Source: Algoriphagus kandeliae
Lineage (GTDB): Bacteria > Bacteroidota > Bacteroidia > Cytophagales > Cyclobacteriaceae
Direction: 5' to 3'
Length of the DNA: 64,000 nucleotides
Assembly: GCF_004571135.1 (NCBI RefSeq)
Contig: NZ_SPSB01000003.1
Span: forward strand, 124,001 to 188,000
Notes under the pieces: model-generated
What the model was told of the DNA's origin: nothing
Seen by the model: the letters and a program-made list of their open reading frames with translations, nothing else
Databases searched by the model: none
Made by a program: the position numbers and the translations under genes
In this document: in pieces, positions 42,440 to 51,514 of the stretch
Position numbering within the stretch: the stretch's first letter is position 1
How the letters are laid out: each line of letters starts with the position of its first letter

Positions 42440-44074
42440 TTAAATCAAAATTCTTACTGGATCTTCGAGCAAACCTTTTAAAGTTAACAGGAAGGCTGAA
42501 CCAACAGCTCCATCAACAACTCGGTGGTCACAGGAAAGCGTTACTTTCATCACGTTTCCAATCTTCATTTGACCATCCTTCACAATGACAGTTTCCTTAA
42601 TTCCTCCAACAGCAAGGATACATGCATCAGGCGGGTTGATGATAGCAGTGAATTCTTCTATACCAAACATTCCCAAGTTGGAAATCGTGAAGGTGTTTCC
42701 TTCCCAATCCTTAGGCTGCAATTCTTTATTCTTCGCTTTTCCTCCCAAAGTTTTTGCTTCATTAGAAATCTGGGAAAGGGATTTGCTATCTGCGAATCGA
42801 ATTACAGGAACCAACAAGCCTTCTTCAACTGCGACTGCCATTCCGATATGGATATGGTCATTGTATCGAATCTTATCTCCTAGCCAACTGGAATTTACTT
42901 TTGGATGCTGACGCAATGCTGCGGCGGCAGCTTTGATAACCATATCATTGAAAGAAATCTTCACTGGAGAAACCTCGTTCATGCTCTTACGAGCTTCGAT
43001 AGCCTTATCCATATTGATTTCCATGGTGAGGTAGAAATGAGGTGCTCCAAACTTACTTTCAGAAAGTCGTTTGGCGATCACCTTACGCATTTGTGAAACG
43101 TTCTCCTCTCTAAAGCTCTCTTGACCAACAGCTGGAGCAACTCCAGTTGAAACAGCAGCAGCTGGGGCAGCAGCAGGAACATAATTTTCAACATCTCGCT
43201 TGATGATACGACCACCTTCACCAGTTCCCGATACAAGTCTAATATCTATTCCTTTCTCCTCTGCAATTTTTTTAGCAAGTGGAGAGGCTTTTACTCTTTC
43301 TCCAACTGCCAATACCGGTGCTGGAGCAGCTGCAGATGTAGTAGCTGCAGGTGCTGAAGCCGTTTCTTTCTTAGGCTCAGGCTTTGATTCGGCTTTTGCA
43401 GGCGCCTCTTCCTCGGCAGGAGCAGCAGTTTCTTGTTCGTGAGCTTTCAAAAGCGTCTGATAATCTGCTCCTTTCTCACCAATTACAGCAATTACTCCAT
43501 CGACAGGAACACTGTTTCCAGCCTCAACCCCAATATATAGAAGCGTACCATCCTCGTAAGATTCGAGCTCCATGGTTGCTTTATCAGTCTCAACTTCAGC
43601 GATGATTTCTCCAGATTTGATATCATCACCCACCTTTTTCAACCAAGATGCAATGGTACCTTCTTGCATGGTATCCGACATCTTAGGCATGGTTATGACA
43701 GTAGCATTGATTGAAGATGTATCAATTTTCTCGGCAACTTTTTCCGGAGCTGCTGGCTTAACTTCTTCTACAGTTTTTTCCTCCTTAGTCTCTGAGGATG
43801 CACCGTTTTCTGATAGGAGATGGTCAAATTTCTCTCCCTTTTCTCCAATCACTGCAATAATTCCATTCACTGGAACTGCCTCTTTTTCTTTTACTCCGAT
43901 ATGTAATAGGACACCTTCATCGTAGGATTCAAGCTCCATGGTCGCTTTGTCAGTCTCCACTTCTGCAAGGATATCTCCCGGCTTCACGGTATCTCCGACT
44001 TTTTTCAACCAAGCAGCGATCACCCCTTCTTCCATGGTGTCACTCATTTTAGGCATTCTAATTACTTCGGCCAT
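42440..44074 (-). CDS. Dihydrolipoamide acetyltransferase (E2) of pyruvate dehydrogenase
   Basis: 544 residues. Two N-terminal lipoyl domains are seen (each with VETDKATMELESY; lysines of DKAT carry lipoate), joined by Ala/Pro/Glu linkers. Then a subunit-binding domain (VKASPLAKKIAEEKGIDI, with GTGEGGRIIKRD) and the catalytic acyltransferase domain with DHRVVDGA, whose His and Asp are catalytic. It moves acetyl groups to CoA. No E1 or E3 gene is in the window, so the complex is split. A Bacteroidota-type -7 element lies 63 bases upstream. Confidence 0.93.
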   Translation of the reverse strand: MAEVIRMPKMSDTMEEGVIAAWLKKVGDTVKPGDILAEVETDKATMELESYDEGVLLHIGVKEKEAVPVNGIIAVIGEKGEKFDHLLSENGASSETKEEKTVEEVKPAAPEKVAEKIDTSSINATVITMPKMSDTMQEGTIASWLKKVGDDIKSGEIIAEVETDKATMELESYEDGTLLYIGVEAGNSVPVDGVIAVIGEKGADYQTLLKAHEQETAAPAEEEAPAKAESKPEPKKETASAPAATTSAAAPAPVLAVGERVKASPLAKKIAEEKGIDIRLVSGTGEGGRIIKRDVENYVPAAAPAAAVSTGVAPAVGQESFREENVSQMRKVIAKRLSESKFGAPHFYLTMEINMDKAIEARKSMNEVSPVKISFNDMVIKAAAAALRQHPKVNSSWLGDKIRYNDHIHIGMAVAVEEGLLVPVIRFADSKSLSQISNEAKTLGGKAKNKELQPKDWEGNTFTISNLGMFGIEEFTAIINPPDACILAVGGIKETVIVKDGQMKIGNVMKVTLSCDHRVVDGAVGSAFLLTLKGLLEDPVRILI

Positions 44075-44136
44075 AGGTTTTTGCGCGCTTATCGTTTTTT
44101 AAAGTGTCCAAAAATAGTTTTTATAAACTCTTTATT

Positions 44137-44144
44137 CAAATTTA
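44137..44144 (-). promoter_or_regulatory. Possible -7 element for the E2 gene
   Basis: On the minus strand TAAATTTG matches TAnnTTTG; no TTG element is seen at the right distance. It is 63 bases upstream of the E2 start. Weak. Confidence 0.25.
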
Positions 44145-44192
44145 GACTTGTATTTTCGAGCAGATGATTTTGGGCTTTCTCGCGACAAAAAT

Positions 44193-45152
44193 ATGCCATT
44201 AATCCCCAACAGTAGCTACCAACGACCTAAGTGGCTGTTTAACCGTCATTTGGAAACCATCTATCCTGCCTTATTTCGGAAAGTAGAACTTCGAAATCCA
44301 GAATCAGAAAGAATTCCTACAACCGATGGGGATTTTTTGGATTTGGACTGGTATCAAGCCAAAAATCGTCATCTGATCATCATCTCTCATGGTCTAGAAG
44401 GAAACAGCAGAAGACCTTATATGTTGGGAATGGCGCAGATTTTTTTGAAAAACAATTACGACGTTTTGACATGGAATTATCGAGGATGTGGTGAGGAATT
44501 GAACCAAAAACCCATTTTTTATCACTCAGGAGCCACCTACGATTTGAATACAGTGGTGGAACATGCTGCTCAGAAATACGACACGATCTCATTAGTAGGC
44601 TTTAGCCTGGGAGGAAATCTTACTTTAAAATATCTCGGGGAAACGATGTCTCAGGATAAACCTATCCAAAAAGGCGTAGCTATTTCTGTCCCATTGCACC
44701 TTTCATCCAGCAGTAAAAAGATTTCCTCAGGTGAAAATCAACTTTATTCGAAACGATTTTTGAAAACACTTCGAGAAAAAGTAATTCGAAAAGCGCAACA
44801 TCATCCGGAAGAAATCCCTGTCCAGTTTCTAAGAAAAATTAAAACGCTAAGTGACTTTGATGACTACTACACCGGTCCTTTGCATGGCTTTAGCGATGCG
44901 GAAGAGTACTATGAAATCAATTCTTCCATTTTTTTCCTTGAAAATATTACCATACCAACCTTGGTATTAAATGCACAAAACGATCCTTTTCTTTCCGATC
45001 AATGCTTCCCCATTAAACTTGCCAAGGAGTTTGACCAGGTATATTTTGAATTTCCTAAACAGGGTGGCCACGTAGGATTCTCTGTTCCAGGAACAAAAGC
45101 TCCCTATTACTCCGAAAAAAGAGCATTTGAATTTATTGAAATGGATTTCTAA
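44193..45152 (+). CDS. Alpha/beta hydrolase, YheT family
   Basis: 319 residues from the ATG at 44193; 15 residues more would be read from a doubtful TTG. Seen: HLETIYPALFRKVE, ISHGLEGNSRRPYMLGMA, TWNYRGCGEE, and GFSLGGNLTLKYL with nucleophilic Ser. An Asp near NDPFL and His near GGHVGF complete the triad. Family members are predicted esterases of unclear substrate. It is divergent from the E2 gene. Confidence 0.88.
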   Translation: MPLIPNSSYQRPKWLFNRHLETIYPALFRKVELRNPESERIPTTDGDFLDLDWYQAKNRHLIIISHGLEGNSRRPYMLGMAQIFLKNNYDVLTWNYRGCGEELNQKPIFYHSGATYDLNTVVEHAAQKYDTISLVGFSLGGNLTLKYLGETMSQDKPIQKGVAISVPLHLSSSSKKISSGENQLYSKRFLKTLREKVIRKAQHHPEEIPVQFLRKIKTLSDFDDYYTGPLHGFSDAEEYYEINSSIFFLENITIPTLVLNAQNDPFLSDQCFPIKLAKEFDQVYFEFPKQGGHVGFSVPGTKAPYYSEKRAFEFIEMDF

Positions 45153-45176
45153 CTTCCGCAAACAAAGAATAAGCAA

Positions 45177-45875
45177 ATGTGCGGACGATACTCCCTCAGC
45201 AAAAGTAAAATTGAACTGGAAGAGCGCTTTCAGGCAGAAATGCTCGCGGACTTTTCACCACGATACAACATCGCCCCTACCCAATTGGTACCGGTAATTA
45301 CTTCAGATAGTCCGAAAGGCTTTTCCTTCTTTTATTGGGGAATTACTCCGGAGTTTGGCAGAAACAAGCCCGTTTCTCAGAAACTGATCAATGCAAGAGC
45401 TGAATCGGTTCATCAAAAAGCTTCTTTCAAAAACTCATTCAAAAGAAGACGATGCATCATTCCTGCTGATGGTTTTTATGAATGGAAAAGATTAGGAAAG
45501 AAAACCACTATCCCGCATCGCTTTACCTTAGAAAACAACGCCTTATTTTCATTTGCAGGAATTTGGGATGAATATGAAACAGTGGATGGAGAGAATCAAC
45601 ATACCTTTTTAATTTTGACTACCGAACCAAACCAATTGGTTTCGGATGTCCATGATCGAATGCCCGTGATTTTGGATAAAGGATCTGAAAAAAAATGGCT
45701 AGACTCCTACAGTTCAGAGGAAGAATTAATTGACTTATTGAAGCCTTATCCTTCGGATCATATGATCAGCTATCCTGTCAGTCCATTAGTCAATTCTATC
45801 AAAAATGATAGCCCTGCATTGATTCGGAAAACTTCTCCCATGGACCAACATGGGAATTATACCTTATTTGGATAA
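45177..45875 (+). CDS. SRAP domain protein (HMCES/YedK-like)
   Basis: 232 residues. Begins MCGRYSLS with Cys2 exposed after Met removal, the residue that forms a covalent bond with abasic sites in DNA. NARAES (Glu), IPADGFYEWK and DVHDRMPVI (His) are the other known active-site parts. The family protects abasic sites in single-stranded DNA. It lies 25 bases after the hydrolase gene and before the FabH-like gene. Confidence 0.93.
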   Translation: MCGRYSLSKSKIELEERFQAEMLADFSPRYNIAPTQLVPVITSDSPKGFSFFYWGITPEFGRNKPVSQKLINARAESVHQKASFKNSFKRRRCIIPADGFYEWKRLGKKTTIPHRFTLENNALFSFAGIWDEYETVDGENQHTFLILTTEPNQLVSDVHDRMPVILDKGSEKKWLDSYSSEEELIDLLKPYPSDHMISYPVSPLVNSIKNDSPALIRKTSPMDQHGNYTLFG

Positions 45876-45957
45876 ACAAAAGGCTCAAAATCCTTTTTTG
45901 TTTTCCAAGCCGTGGTTCGGATATTTGCTAACCTTCTTTGAGAAACCCAAAATACTG

Positions 45958-46956
45958 ATGAGAAAATCCAAGATTCTTGGCGTGGGACATTGCGTTCCCG
46001 ATCGAATTGTTACCAATGAGGAATTGTCCAAAATGATGGACACCAACAATGAATGGATTGTTGAAAGAACTGGAATTCATACACGTCATTGGTTTACCCC
46101 TGGAAAAGACACCATCACTTCCCTTTCTAAAAAAGCAACAGAAGTAGCTCTCGAGCGGGCAAATTTGACAGCCAAGGACATAGATTTCATTGTTTTTGCC
46201 ACAATCACCCCCGACTATTTCATCCCTGGAAATGGGGTTTTGTTACAGCGGGAACTTGATTTTGACAATATCGGAGCATTGGATATTCGAAATGCCTGTT
46301 CCGGGTTTATCTATGCATTATCTATCGCAGACCAATTCATTAAAACCGGTATGTATAATCGGGTTTTAGTAGTCGGAGCTGAAATCCAATCTTCCGCATT
46401 GGATAAAAGTGATGAAGGTCGCTCTAGTTCGGTGATTTTTGCAGATGGAGCTGGAGCAGTCGTTTTAGGCCCAAGCACTTCCGAAAATTCCGGAATTCTT
46501 TCTACCCATCTTCACTCTCAGGGTAAATATGCCGAAGAACTTTACTGTAAAGACCCGGGCAGTAGCCGGGAAGTTCGTCTCTCTCCGGAGCTTATTGAAT
46601 CAGGTAGCTTTTTCTTGAAAATGAATGGAAATGCAGTATTCAAACATGCTGTAGTCCGTTTTATGGAAGTCATTCAGGAAGCATTGGATCACAATGGCTT
46701 GGACAAATCGGCCATTGATCTTCTTATCCCTCATCAGGCCAATCTTCGCATTAGCCAGTACATTCAACAAAAGTTGGAACTTCCGGATGAAAAGGTTTTC
46801 AATAATATCATGCACATGGGTAATACCACGTCAGCTACTATTCCAATCGCCATGAGTGAAGCTTGGGAGCAAGGAAAAATTAATGAGGGAGACTTAATCT
46901 GTTTGGCTGCATTTGGTTCAGGGTTCACTTGGGCATCTGCTCTTTTACGTTGGTAA
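45958..46956 (+). CDS. 3-oxoacyl-ACP synthase III-like (FabH family)
   Basis: 332 residues from the ATG at 45958 (an upstream start inside the SRAP gene would be out of line with the family). The triad is seen: Cys114 in IRNACSGFIYA, His in IPHQANLRI, and Asn in MGNTTSA. FabH starts fatty-acid chains by joining acetyl-CoA with malonyl-ACP; paralogues make other ketones. DTNNEWIVERTGIHTR is typical. No other fab gene is near, so it may be a specialised paralogue. Confidence 0.88.
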   Translation: MRKSKILGVGHCVPDRIVTNEELSKMMDTNNEWIVERTGIHTRHWFTPGKDTITSLSKKATEVALERANLTAKDIDFIVFATITPDYFIPGNGVLLQRELDFDNIGALDIRNACSGFIYALSIADQFIKTGMYNRVLVVGAEIQSSALDKSDEGRSSSVIFADGAGAVVLGPSTSENSGILSTHLHSQGKYAEELYCKDPGSSREVRLSPELIESGSFFLKMNGNAVFKHAVVRFMEVIQEALDHNGLDKSAIDLLIPHQANLRISQYIQQKLELPDEKVFNNIMHMGNTTSATIPIAMSEAWEQGKINEGDLICLAAFGSGFTWASALLRW

Positions 46957-46957
46957 A

Positions 46958-47491
46958 ATGGATGAGCTGGATTTGGAACTTTGGGGAAATGAAGAGCTTA
47001 TCCGAAAACAGAACCAGTTAAAATATCAATTCTGGACTTTATTGGGGAAGGTTGGAGACGCTTTTTCACAAGACTTTCTACTTGAGATTCATCCCAATTC
47101 AAAAGGTAAAAAACAGGCTCAAGGCCGGGATTTGGGAGGGCTTCCCTATCAGGTATTGGATATCATTCGGGATTTTGATCTTGAAATTGGCCTAAATATC
47201 AGATTACTCAACTGGTTTGGAAAGGGTGTTTTTTTGTTTGTAATAGTTGGTAAAGAGCGCTATCCAAATTTTGATTTCTCCAATCTGGGTTTGACTCCAA
47301 CTAATACAGAAAGCCCTTTTGATTATGAAGAAATTCTTGGGGAGATAAAAAATTCATCTCAAAAAAATACTGTTCCAAAATATCAGCAAGGATTTCAGCG
47401 TTTACCTATTTCAAGCAGCTCCGAGAAAAACTTTCAAAACTGGACACATGCTATAAAGTGTGTATTGGAAGTTTTAAGAGTTAATCACTAA
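46958..47491 (+). CDS. Hypothetical protein
   Basis: 177 residues from ATG at 46958, two bases after the FabH stop; the start in the FabH gene (46913) is out of line. I do not recognise the family. It is cytoplasmic, with QAQGRDLGGLPYQVLDIIRD and NWFGKGVFLFVIVGKERYPN as the best conserved-looking parts and a Ser/Gln-rich middle. Tight linkage suggests co-transcription with the FabH-like gene. Confidence 0.65.
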   Translation: MDELDLELWGNEELIRKQNQLKYQFWTLLGKVGDAFSQDFLLEIHPNSKGKKQAQGRDLGGLPYQVLDIIRDFDLEIGLNIRLLNWFGKGVFLFVIVGKERYPNFDFSNLGLTPTNTESPFDYEEILGEIKNSSQKNTVPKYQQGFQRLPISSSSEKNFQNWTHAIKCVLEVLRVNH

Positions 47492-47600
47492 AAGCAAGAA
47501 TTGATTTTTTTTAACCAATCATAGTCTATCTCCGTACTAATATTCTAAATTGGTAGAGATTATTGCATGCAAAGCCAATAAAATTCTGATTACAAATTCT

Positions 47601-49175
47601 ATGAGATACCTACTCATTCTTCTCTTTTTTAGTTGCAGTTCACTTTTTGCCCAGGAAAACCAACTGGTAAAACAATACAGCCAAGATTCAAGCCTCATTG
47701 CAACCGGTGTTATAAGTAATCAGATGAGACAGGGGCTTTGGAAAATTTATGATGCTAAGACTAATAAACTGATAACCACCGGAGTTTTTGAAAATGGACA
47801 GCGGGAAGGTACTTGGACTTCTTTTTTTCCAGATGGAAAAAAACAAGCTGAAGTTGAGTACAAAGAGGGAAAGCTTTTTGGTCCAAGCGTCCTCTATGAT
47901 GAAGATGGCTTCCCTATTCGGGAAATGATTTTTAAGGATAGTCTCCTAGTAGGAAAATACGTAGAGTATTATGGAAAAACGGGTAGGCCAGCGGGTGTAG
48001 ATCCCTTTCAAGTTTCTCAGGAAGGCACTTTTGAAGAAGGGAAAAAAACGGGTCAGTGGATCAAATATTTTTTCAATGGGGTAGTCTCTGTTCGAGAATA
48101 TTATGAGAATGGTTTGCGAGAGGGCCCATATTTAGAGTATGATTCCTATGGAAATTTGACTTTGGAAGGAGCATATAAGCAAGGTCAAATGGAAGGCATA
48201 TTTAAAAGGTACGCTTTGGGAAATCAAGTGTATGAAGAGGGTGAATATAAAAACGGAAAAAAGGTAGGCAAATGGATTCGGTATTTCCCCGAAACTAAAA
48301 TCATTGAAGCCGAAGAAAACTATGACCCCAATGGAAACCGAATCGGAATTTGGAAATATTACTACGATAATCGCCGCGTTGCTCGAATCGAGAAATATGA
48401 AAATGGCATAGCAGTGGGCACATGGGAAGAGTACTACCCGAATAAAAACCTGGCAAAACGTAAAACCTATGAATTGGGAGTTCCAGTAGGAAACTACGTT
48501 GAATACTTCCAAAATGGCAAAGAATCCGTTGTTGGTCAATATTCAAATGGCATGAAAACGGGCGTTTGGAAAAGTTACTTCCCAGATGGTGTATTGTACT
48601 CTATAGGAGAATACCGAAATGATACCAAAACCGGTCTTTGGAAATACTTTAACAAAATCGGAATTCTTATCGCAGAAGGAGAATATGAGCTAGGAATGGA
48701 AAATGGCCAGTGGGTATATTATTATGACGGTGGCCAATTAAAATCCATCGGGACCTACGTCTTAGGTTTTGAGGATGGCATATGGGGACTATTCTACGAC
48801 AATAAGCAATTGACCCAAGAAGAAACCTGGGACAATGGAAGACTAATGAATATCTCCGATTATTACAGTTATGACGGTTCTACTACCTATGATAAAGGGA
48901 CTCTGAAAGATGGAAATGGTACTCGGATCACCTATTATGTAAATGGCAAAAAAGAATCCGAGGGAAATTTTACCTCTGGAAAAGCTTCGGGAACCTGGAC
49001 CTTTTTCCACGAAAATGGCAGAAAGGCATCTGAAGGAATCATGAAGGATGGAAAGAAAGAAGGGAATTGGAAATATTATAATTCCGCAGGAAGGCTCATT
49101 GATTTAATTAACTACAAGGATGATGAGGCAGTAGAGGGTGTAAATACAGAACAAGAATTTAAAATCAATTTTTAA
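47601..49175 (+). CDS. Secreted MORN-type (YwqK-like) repeat protein
   Basis: 524 residues from the ATG at 47601, with a signal peptide (MRYLLILLFFSCSSLFAQ). The whole mature chain is a series of about twenty repeats of GxWxxYxxxGxxxxxGxYxxG type, such as GLWKYFNKIGILIAEGEYE and GTWTFFHENGRKASEGIMKD. Such repeats are annotated as MORN variants or as YwqK 'antitoxin' repeats. A toxin partner is not seen, so I treat it as a secreted repeat protein for protein-lipid or protein contacts. Confidence 0.85.
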   Translation: MRYLLILLFFSCSSLFAQENQLVKQYSQDSSLIATGVISNQMRQGLWKIYDAKTNKLITTGVFENGQREGTWTSFFPDGKKQAEVEYKEGKLFGPSVLYDEDGFPIREMIFKDSLLVGKYVEYYGKTGRPAGVDPFQVSQEGTFEEGKKTGQWIKYFFNGVVSVREYYENGLREGPYLEYDSYGNLTLEGAYKQGQMEGIFKRYALGNQVYEEGEYKNGKKVGKWIRYFPETKIIEAEENYDPNGNRIGIWKYYYDNRRVARIEKYENGIAVGTWEEYYPNKNLAKRKTYELGVPVGNYVEYFQNGKESVVGQYSNGMKTGVWKSYFPDGVLYSIGEYRNDTKTGLWKYFNKIGILIAEGEYELGMENGQWVYYYDGGQLKSIGTYVLGFEDGIWGLFYDNKQLTQEETWDNGRLMNISDYYSYDGSTTYDKGTLKDGNGTRITYYVNGKKESEGNFTSGKASGTWTFFHENGRKASEGIMKDGKKEGNWKYYNSAGRLIDLINYKDDEAVEGVNTEQEFKINF

Positions 49176-49213
49176 ACCTCTACCCGAAAAATAGGTTAGT
49201 CTAGAAAAAACTT

Positions 49214-49378
49214 ATGTTTGGACTATTCAAGAAAAAGACTGAGGCTGAGAAACTCCAAGAGCTTTACAAGAAAACGCTAGAAAAAGCACACAAACTTTCT
49301 CATACAAATCGTACTGAGGCGGATAAGCTAATGGCGGAAGCAGAAGAAATCGCCAAGAAAATCGAAAAAATACAGTAA
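49214..49378 (+). CDS. Lacal_2735 family small helical protein
   Basis: 54 residues, missed by long-ORF searches: begins MFGLFKKKTEAEKLQELYKK and ends in AEEIAKKIEKIQ. It is rich in Lys, Glu and Ala and should be one or two helices. Short Bacteroidota proteins beginning MFGLFKKK belong to the Lacal_2735 family. No function is known. It sits 38 bases after the repeat protein and its own terminator would be 168 bases downstream. Confidence 0.75.
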   Translation: MFGLFKKKTEAEKLQELYKKTLEKAHKLSHTNRTEADKLMAEAEEIAKKIEKIQ

Positions 49379-49420
49379 AAAGTATTTTAACCAATAATTG
49401 GATAATTTTATACACAAATA

Positions 49421-49451
49421 TTTGGATTTCAAATAATTATGATTACCTTTA
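49421..49451 (+). promoter_or_regulatory. Candidate orphan promoter
   Basis: TTTG (49421-49424), 19 bases, then TACCTTTA (49444-49451), one mismatch from TAnnTTTG. No gene follows on this strand before the terminator at 49546-49573, which makes it a promoter for a short RNA or a chance match. Confidence 0.35.
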
Positions 49452-49456
49452 GGTAC

Positions 49457-49573
49457 TTTAAAGCTAGTCCGCTAGTAAATTTTTTAAACTTGATTGAATA
49501 AATTTTAAGGGTGATTGAGCTACGGACCAACGTTTTAAAAAAACGATCCCGACCAAACGGTCGGGATTTTTTT
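49457..49573 (+). ncRNA. Candidate small RNA between a promoter-like site and a terminator
   Basis: About 117 bases starting near 49457 (inferred from the -7 element). Contains the short hairpin CTAG-TCCG-CTAG (49464-49475), an AT-rich middle, and the strong final hairpin with a T run. No open frame is longer than about 20 codons. It is not an identified family; existence is inferred from signals alone. Confidence 0.25.
49546..49573. terminator. Strong intrinsic terminator, active in both directions
   Basis: ATCCCGACC (49546-49554), loop AAAC, GGTCGGGAT (49559-49567) and a T run. On the minus strand a T run also follows (49538-49543), so it could end the cupin gene too, overlapping its stop. 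Confidence 0.85.
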
Positions 49574-50093
49574 ATTTTCTTGAATAATCATCCTGTAATC
49601 GAACAATATCTGATTCATCAGAAGGATGACTAGGTTCAGTATGCATCCATATTTCAGCTACCACACCCCAGTTAGTTTTCCCAACCAAGCGATGACGCTC
49701 TCCCTGAGATAATTTTACGGTTTCATTTTGAACCATATCATGCTCCACTCCCATTTCATCAGTCATACTCCTGACGATTCCTGCTTCTCCAAAAAGTAAT
49801 TTCCAAATTTCAGCTCTTCGAAAATGGTATTGCCAAGACAATCTTGCACCTGGTGCCACAAGCAGGAATTTTGGACTTAATTTCTGCGAATATTGTTCTT
49901 CTGTAAATGGAACATCAGGAAAAAATGAATCATGAAATTTCCTGATTTGCTTCTCATCTATTACAAAAAAACCTCCCCAAGGCCGCTCTCTATCTTGGGA
50001 AACAATAGAAAATCCCTCAGAATCAAGGAATTCAAATACTTTCTGAAAAACCTCATCTTTTGAACTAGCGGATGAAAAAAGCAATTCGCTCAT
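49572..50093 (-). CDS. Cupin-fold sugar phosphate isomerase-like protein
   Basis: 173 residues from the ATG at 50093. Contains RPWGGFFVI and LSWQYHFRRAEIWKLL, then HRLVGKTNWGVVAEIWM; the set of His and Glu fits a cupin metal site as in type II mannose-6-phosphate isomerases. Similar Bacteroidota proteins have been named phosphoheptose isomerase. The exact sugar is unknown. The end of the gene overlaps the terminator hairpin. Confidence 0.75.
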   Translation of the reverse strand: MSELLFSSASSKDEVFQKVFEFLDSEGFSIVSQDRERPWGGFFVIDEKQIRKFHDSFFPDVPFTEEQYSQKLSPKFLLVAPGARLSWQYHFRRAEIWKLLFGEAGIVRSMTDEMGVEHDMVQNETVKLSQGERHRLVGKTNWGVVAEIWMHTEPSHPSDESDIVRLQDDYSRK

Positions 50094-50192
50094 ATGCTTC
50101 AAACTAATCGATAATGAAAATCTTTTTTTCTAAAATGGCTTACAAAAGAAATAAATCGAATTAATATTTAAAATCTTCAGCTTGTTTTATGA

Positions 50193-50219
50193 TTTTTTTT
50201 TGAAAGTTTTTTTTGAAAG
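50193..50219. repeat. T-tract direct repeat upstream of the ROK gene
   Basis: Nine Ts plus GAAAG (50193-50206) directly followed by eight Ts plus GAAAG (50207-50219). This bent AT tract lies 37 bases before the ROK start. It may help promoter activity or be slippage-prone; no -7 match is clear nearby. Confidence 0.3.
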
Positions 50220-50255
50220 ACAAAAATTACCTTATTTCAAGTATATCTTTCTGCC

Positions 50256-51503
50256 ATGAACCTAATTAATCCTCAAGCTGTCATTGATCAAATGGACGGG
50301 GTAGTTGAAATCAAGAGCTACCTCAACAAAATTAAGATCATTAAAAACCTATATCTAAAGGGGGCAAATACTGCCAGTGAAATCTGCAGTGAAGTAGGAA
50401 TCTCCCTTCCTACGGTAAATTCCCTTCTCAATGATTTGATGAATTCAGGAGAAATCATCAAACAAGGCCGTGCAGAATCCCAAGGAGGGAGAAAGCCTGA
50501 CCTTTACCGACTTGCTGAAGATGCTTTTTACGTATTATCCGTAGACCTGTCAAAATTTACCATCAATTTAGGACTGTACTCCTGTCACAATACCTTGGCA
50601 TTTCCCAAGGAATCCCACAAGGTTGTATTGAATAACGAAAAGGAGACGTTTGAAAAAATCTGTGATTTGATGGAGAATTATCTCCAGAAGACCGGAATTC
50701 CGTCTGAAAAAATTATTGCCATAGGAGTTTCCATGCCAGGATTAGTCGATGCTGTCGGTGGAGTGAATTACACTTATCTACGATTTGGAAGAAAAACCTT
50801 ATTGGAAAATTTCGAGGCAAGATTCAATAAGAAAATCTTCTTGGAAAATGACGCACGAGCAATGACTTTGGCCGAATTCAAATTTGGGTCGGAACATGAG
50901 CACAAGAATGTACTTGGACTGTTTGTGGGTTGGGGAATCGGTCTTGGAATTATCATAGAAGGAAAGATTTATCGAGGAGCTTCAGGTTTTGCAGGAGAAT
51001 TTTCCCACTCTCCTATTTTCGAAAACCGAAACGTAACCTGTATTTGTGGTAAAAAAGGATGCCTTGAAGCAGTTGCCTCAGGTACGGCTATCGTACGGAT
51101 GGCTGAAGAAGCCATCAAATTGGACACTGACAGTATTTTGGCAAGGATGGTTCGAGATCATCAAGGTGAATTAGAGCCTGCGCTAGTTGTGGAAGCTGCT
51201 TTAGCGGGTGATCAACGAGCCATTACCATATTATCAGAAGCAGGATTGGATTTAGGAAGAGGGATTTCAATCCTCATCCAACTTCTAAACCCAGACCTGA
51301 TTATCATCGGAGGTTCGGTTGCTGAAGCCAATCAATACCTCATTACACCTATTCAACAGGCGCTAAACATTTACAGCATGGCTAAGTCCCGTGAAAAATC
51401 CAAATTGGCACTTTACCAATTAGGCGAAGATGTTGGTTTGATGGGAGGCGTAGCAGTAGTCAACGAACAATTGTTCGAAGATGTGCTGAACCGTTTAGGA
51501 TAA
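50256..51503 (+). CDS. ROK family transcriptional regulator
   Basis: 415 residues. The N-terminal 90 hold a winged helix (KGANTASEICSEVGISLPTV, then a wing with GRKPDLYRL). The remainder is the ROK sugar-kinase fold: GVSMPGLVDAVGGV, NDARAMTLAEFKFG, and the zinc site CICGKKGC (Cys262, 264, 269) with His in GEFSHSPI. ROK repressors such as NagC or Mlc bind a sugar or its phosphate. It begins a group with the FG-GAP protein (11-base gap) and haloperoxidase and likely controls them. Confidence 0.9.
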   Translation: MNLINPQAVIDQMDGVVEIKSYLNKIKIIKNLYLKGANTASEICSEVGISLPTVNSLLNDLMNSGEIIKQGRAESQGGRKPDLYRLAEDAFYVLSVDLSKFTINLGLYSCHNTLAFPKESHKVVLNNEKETFEKICDLMENYLQKTGIPSEKIIAIGVSMPGLVDAVGGVNYTYLRFGRKTLLENFEARFNKKIFLENDARAMTLAEFKFGSEHEHKNVLGLFVGWGIGLGIIIEGKIYRGASGFAGEFSHSPIFENRNVTCICGKKGCLEAVASGTAIVRMAEEAIKLDTDSILARMVRDHQGELEPALVVEAALAGDQRAITILSEAGLDLGRGISILIQLLNPDLIIIGGSVAEANQYLITPIQQALNIYSMAKSREKSKLALYQLGEDVGLMGGVAVVNEQLFEDVLNRLG

Positions 51504-51514
51504 TCTTATTTATT

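Noticed and set aside
45868..45905. Possible terminator between the SRAP and FabH-like genes
   Set aside because: AAAAGG and CCTTTT form only a six-pair AT-rich stem; too weak to call.
47601..49175. Toxin-antitoxin locus
   Set aside because: The repeat protein has a signal peptide and no toxin-like neighbour.
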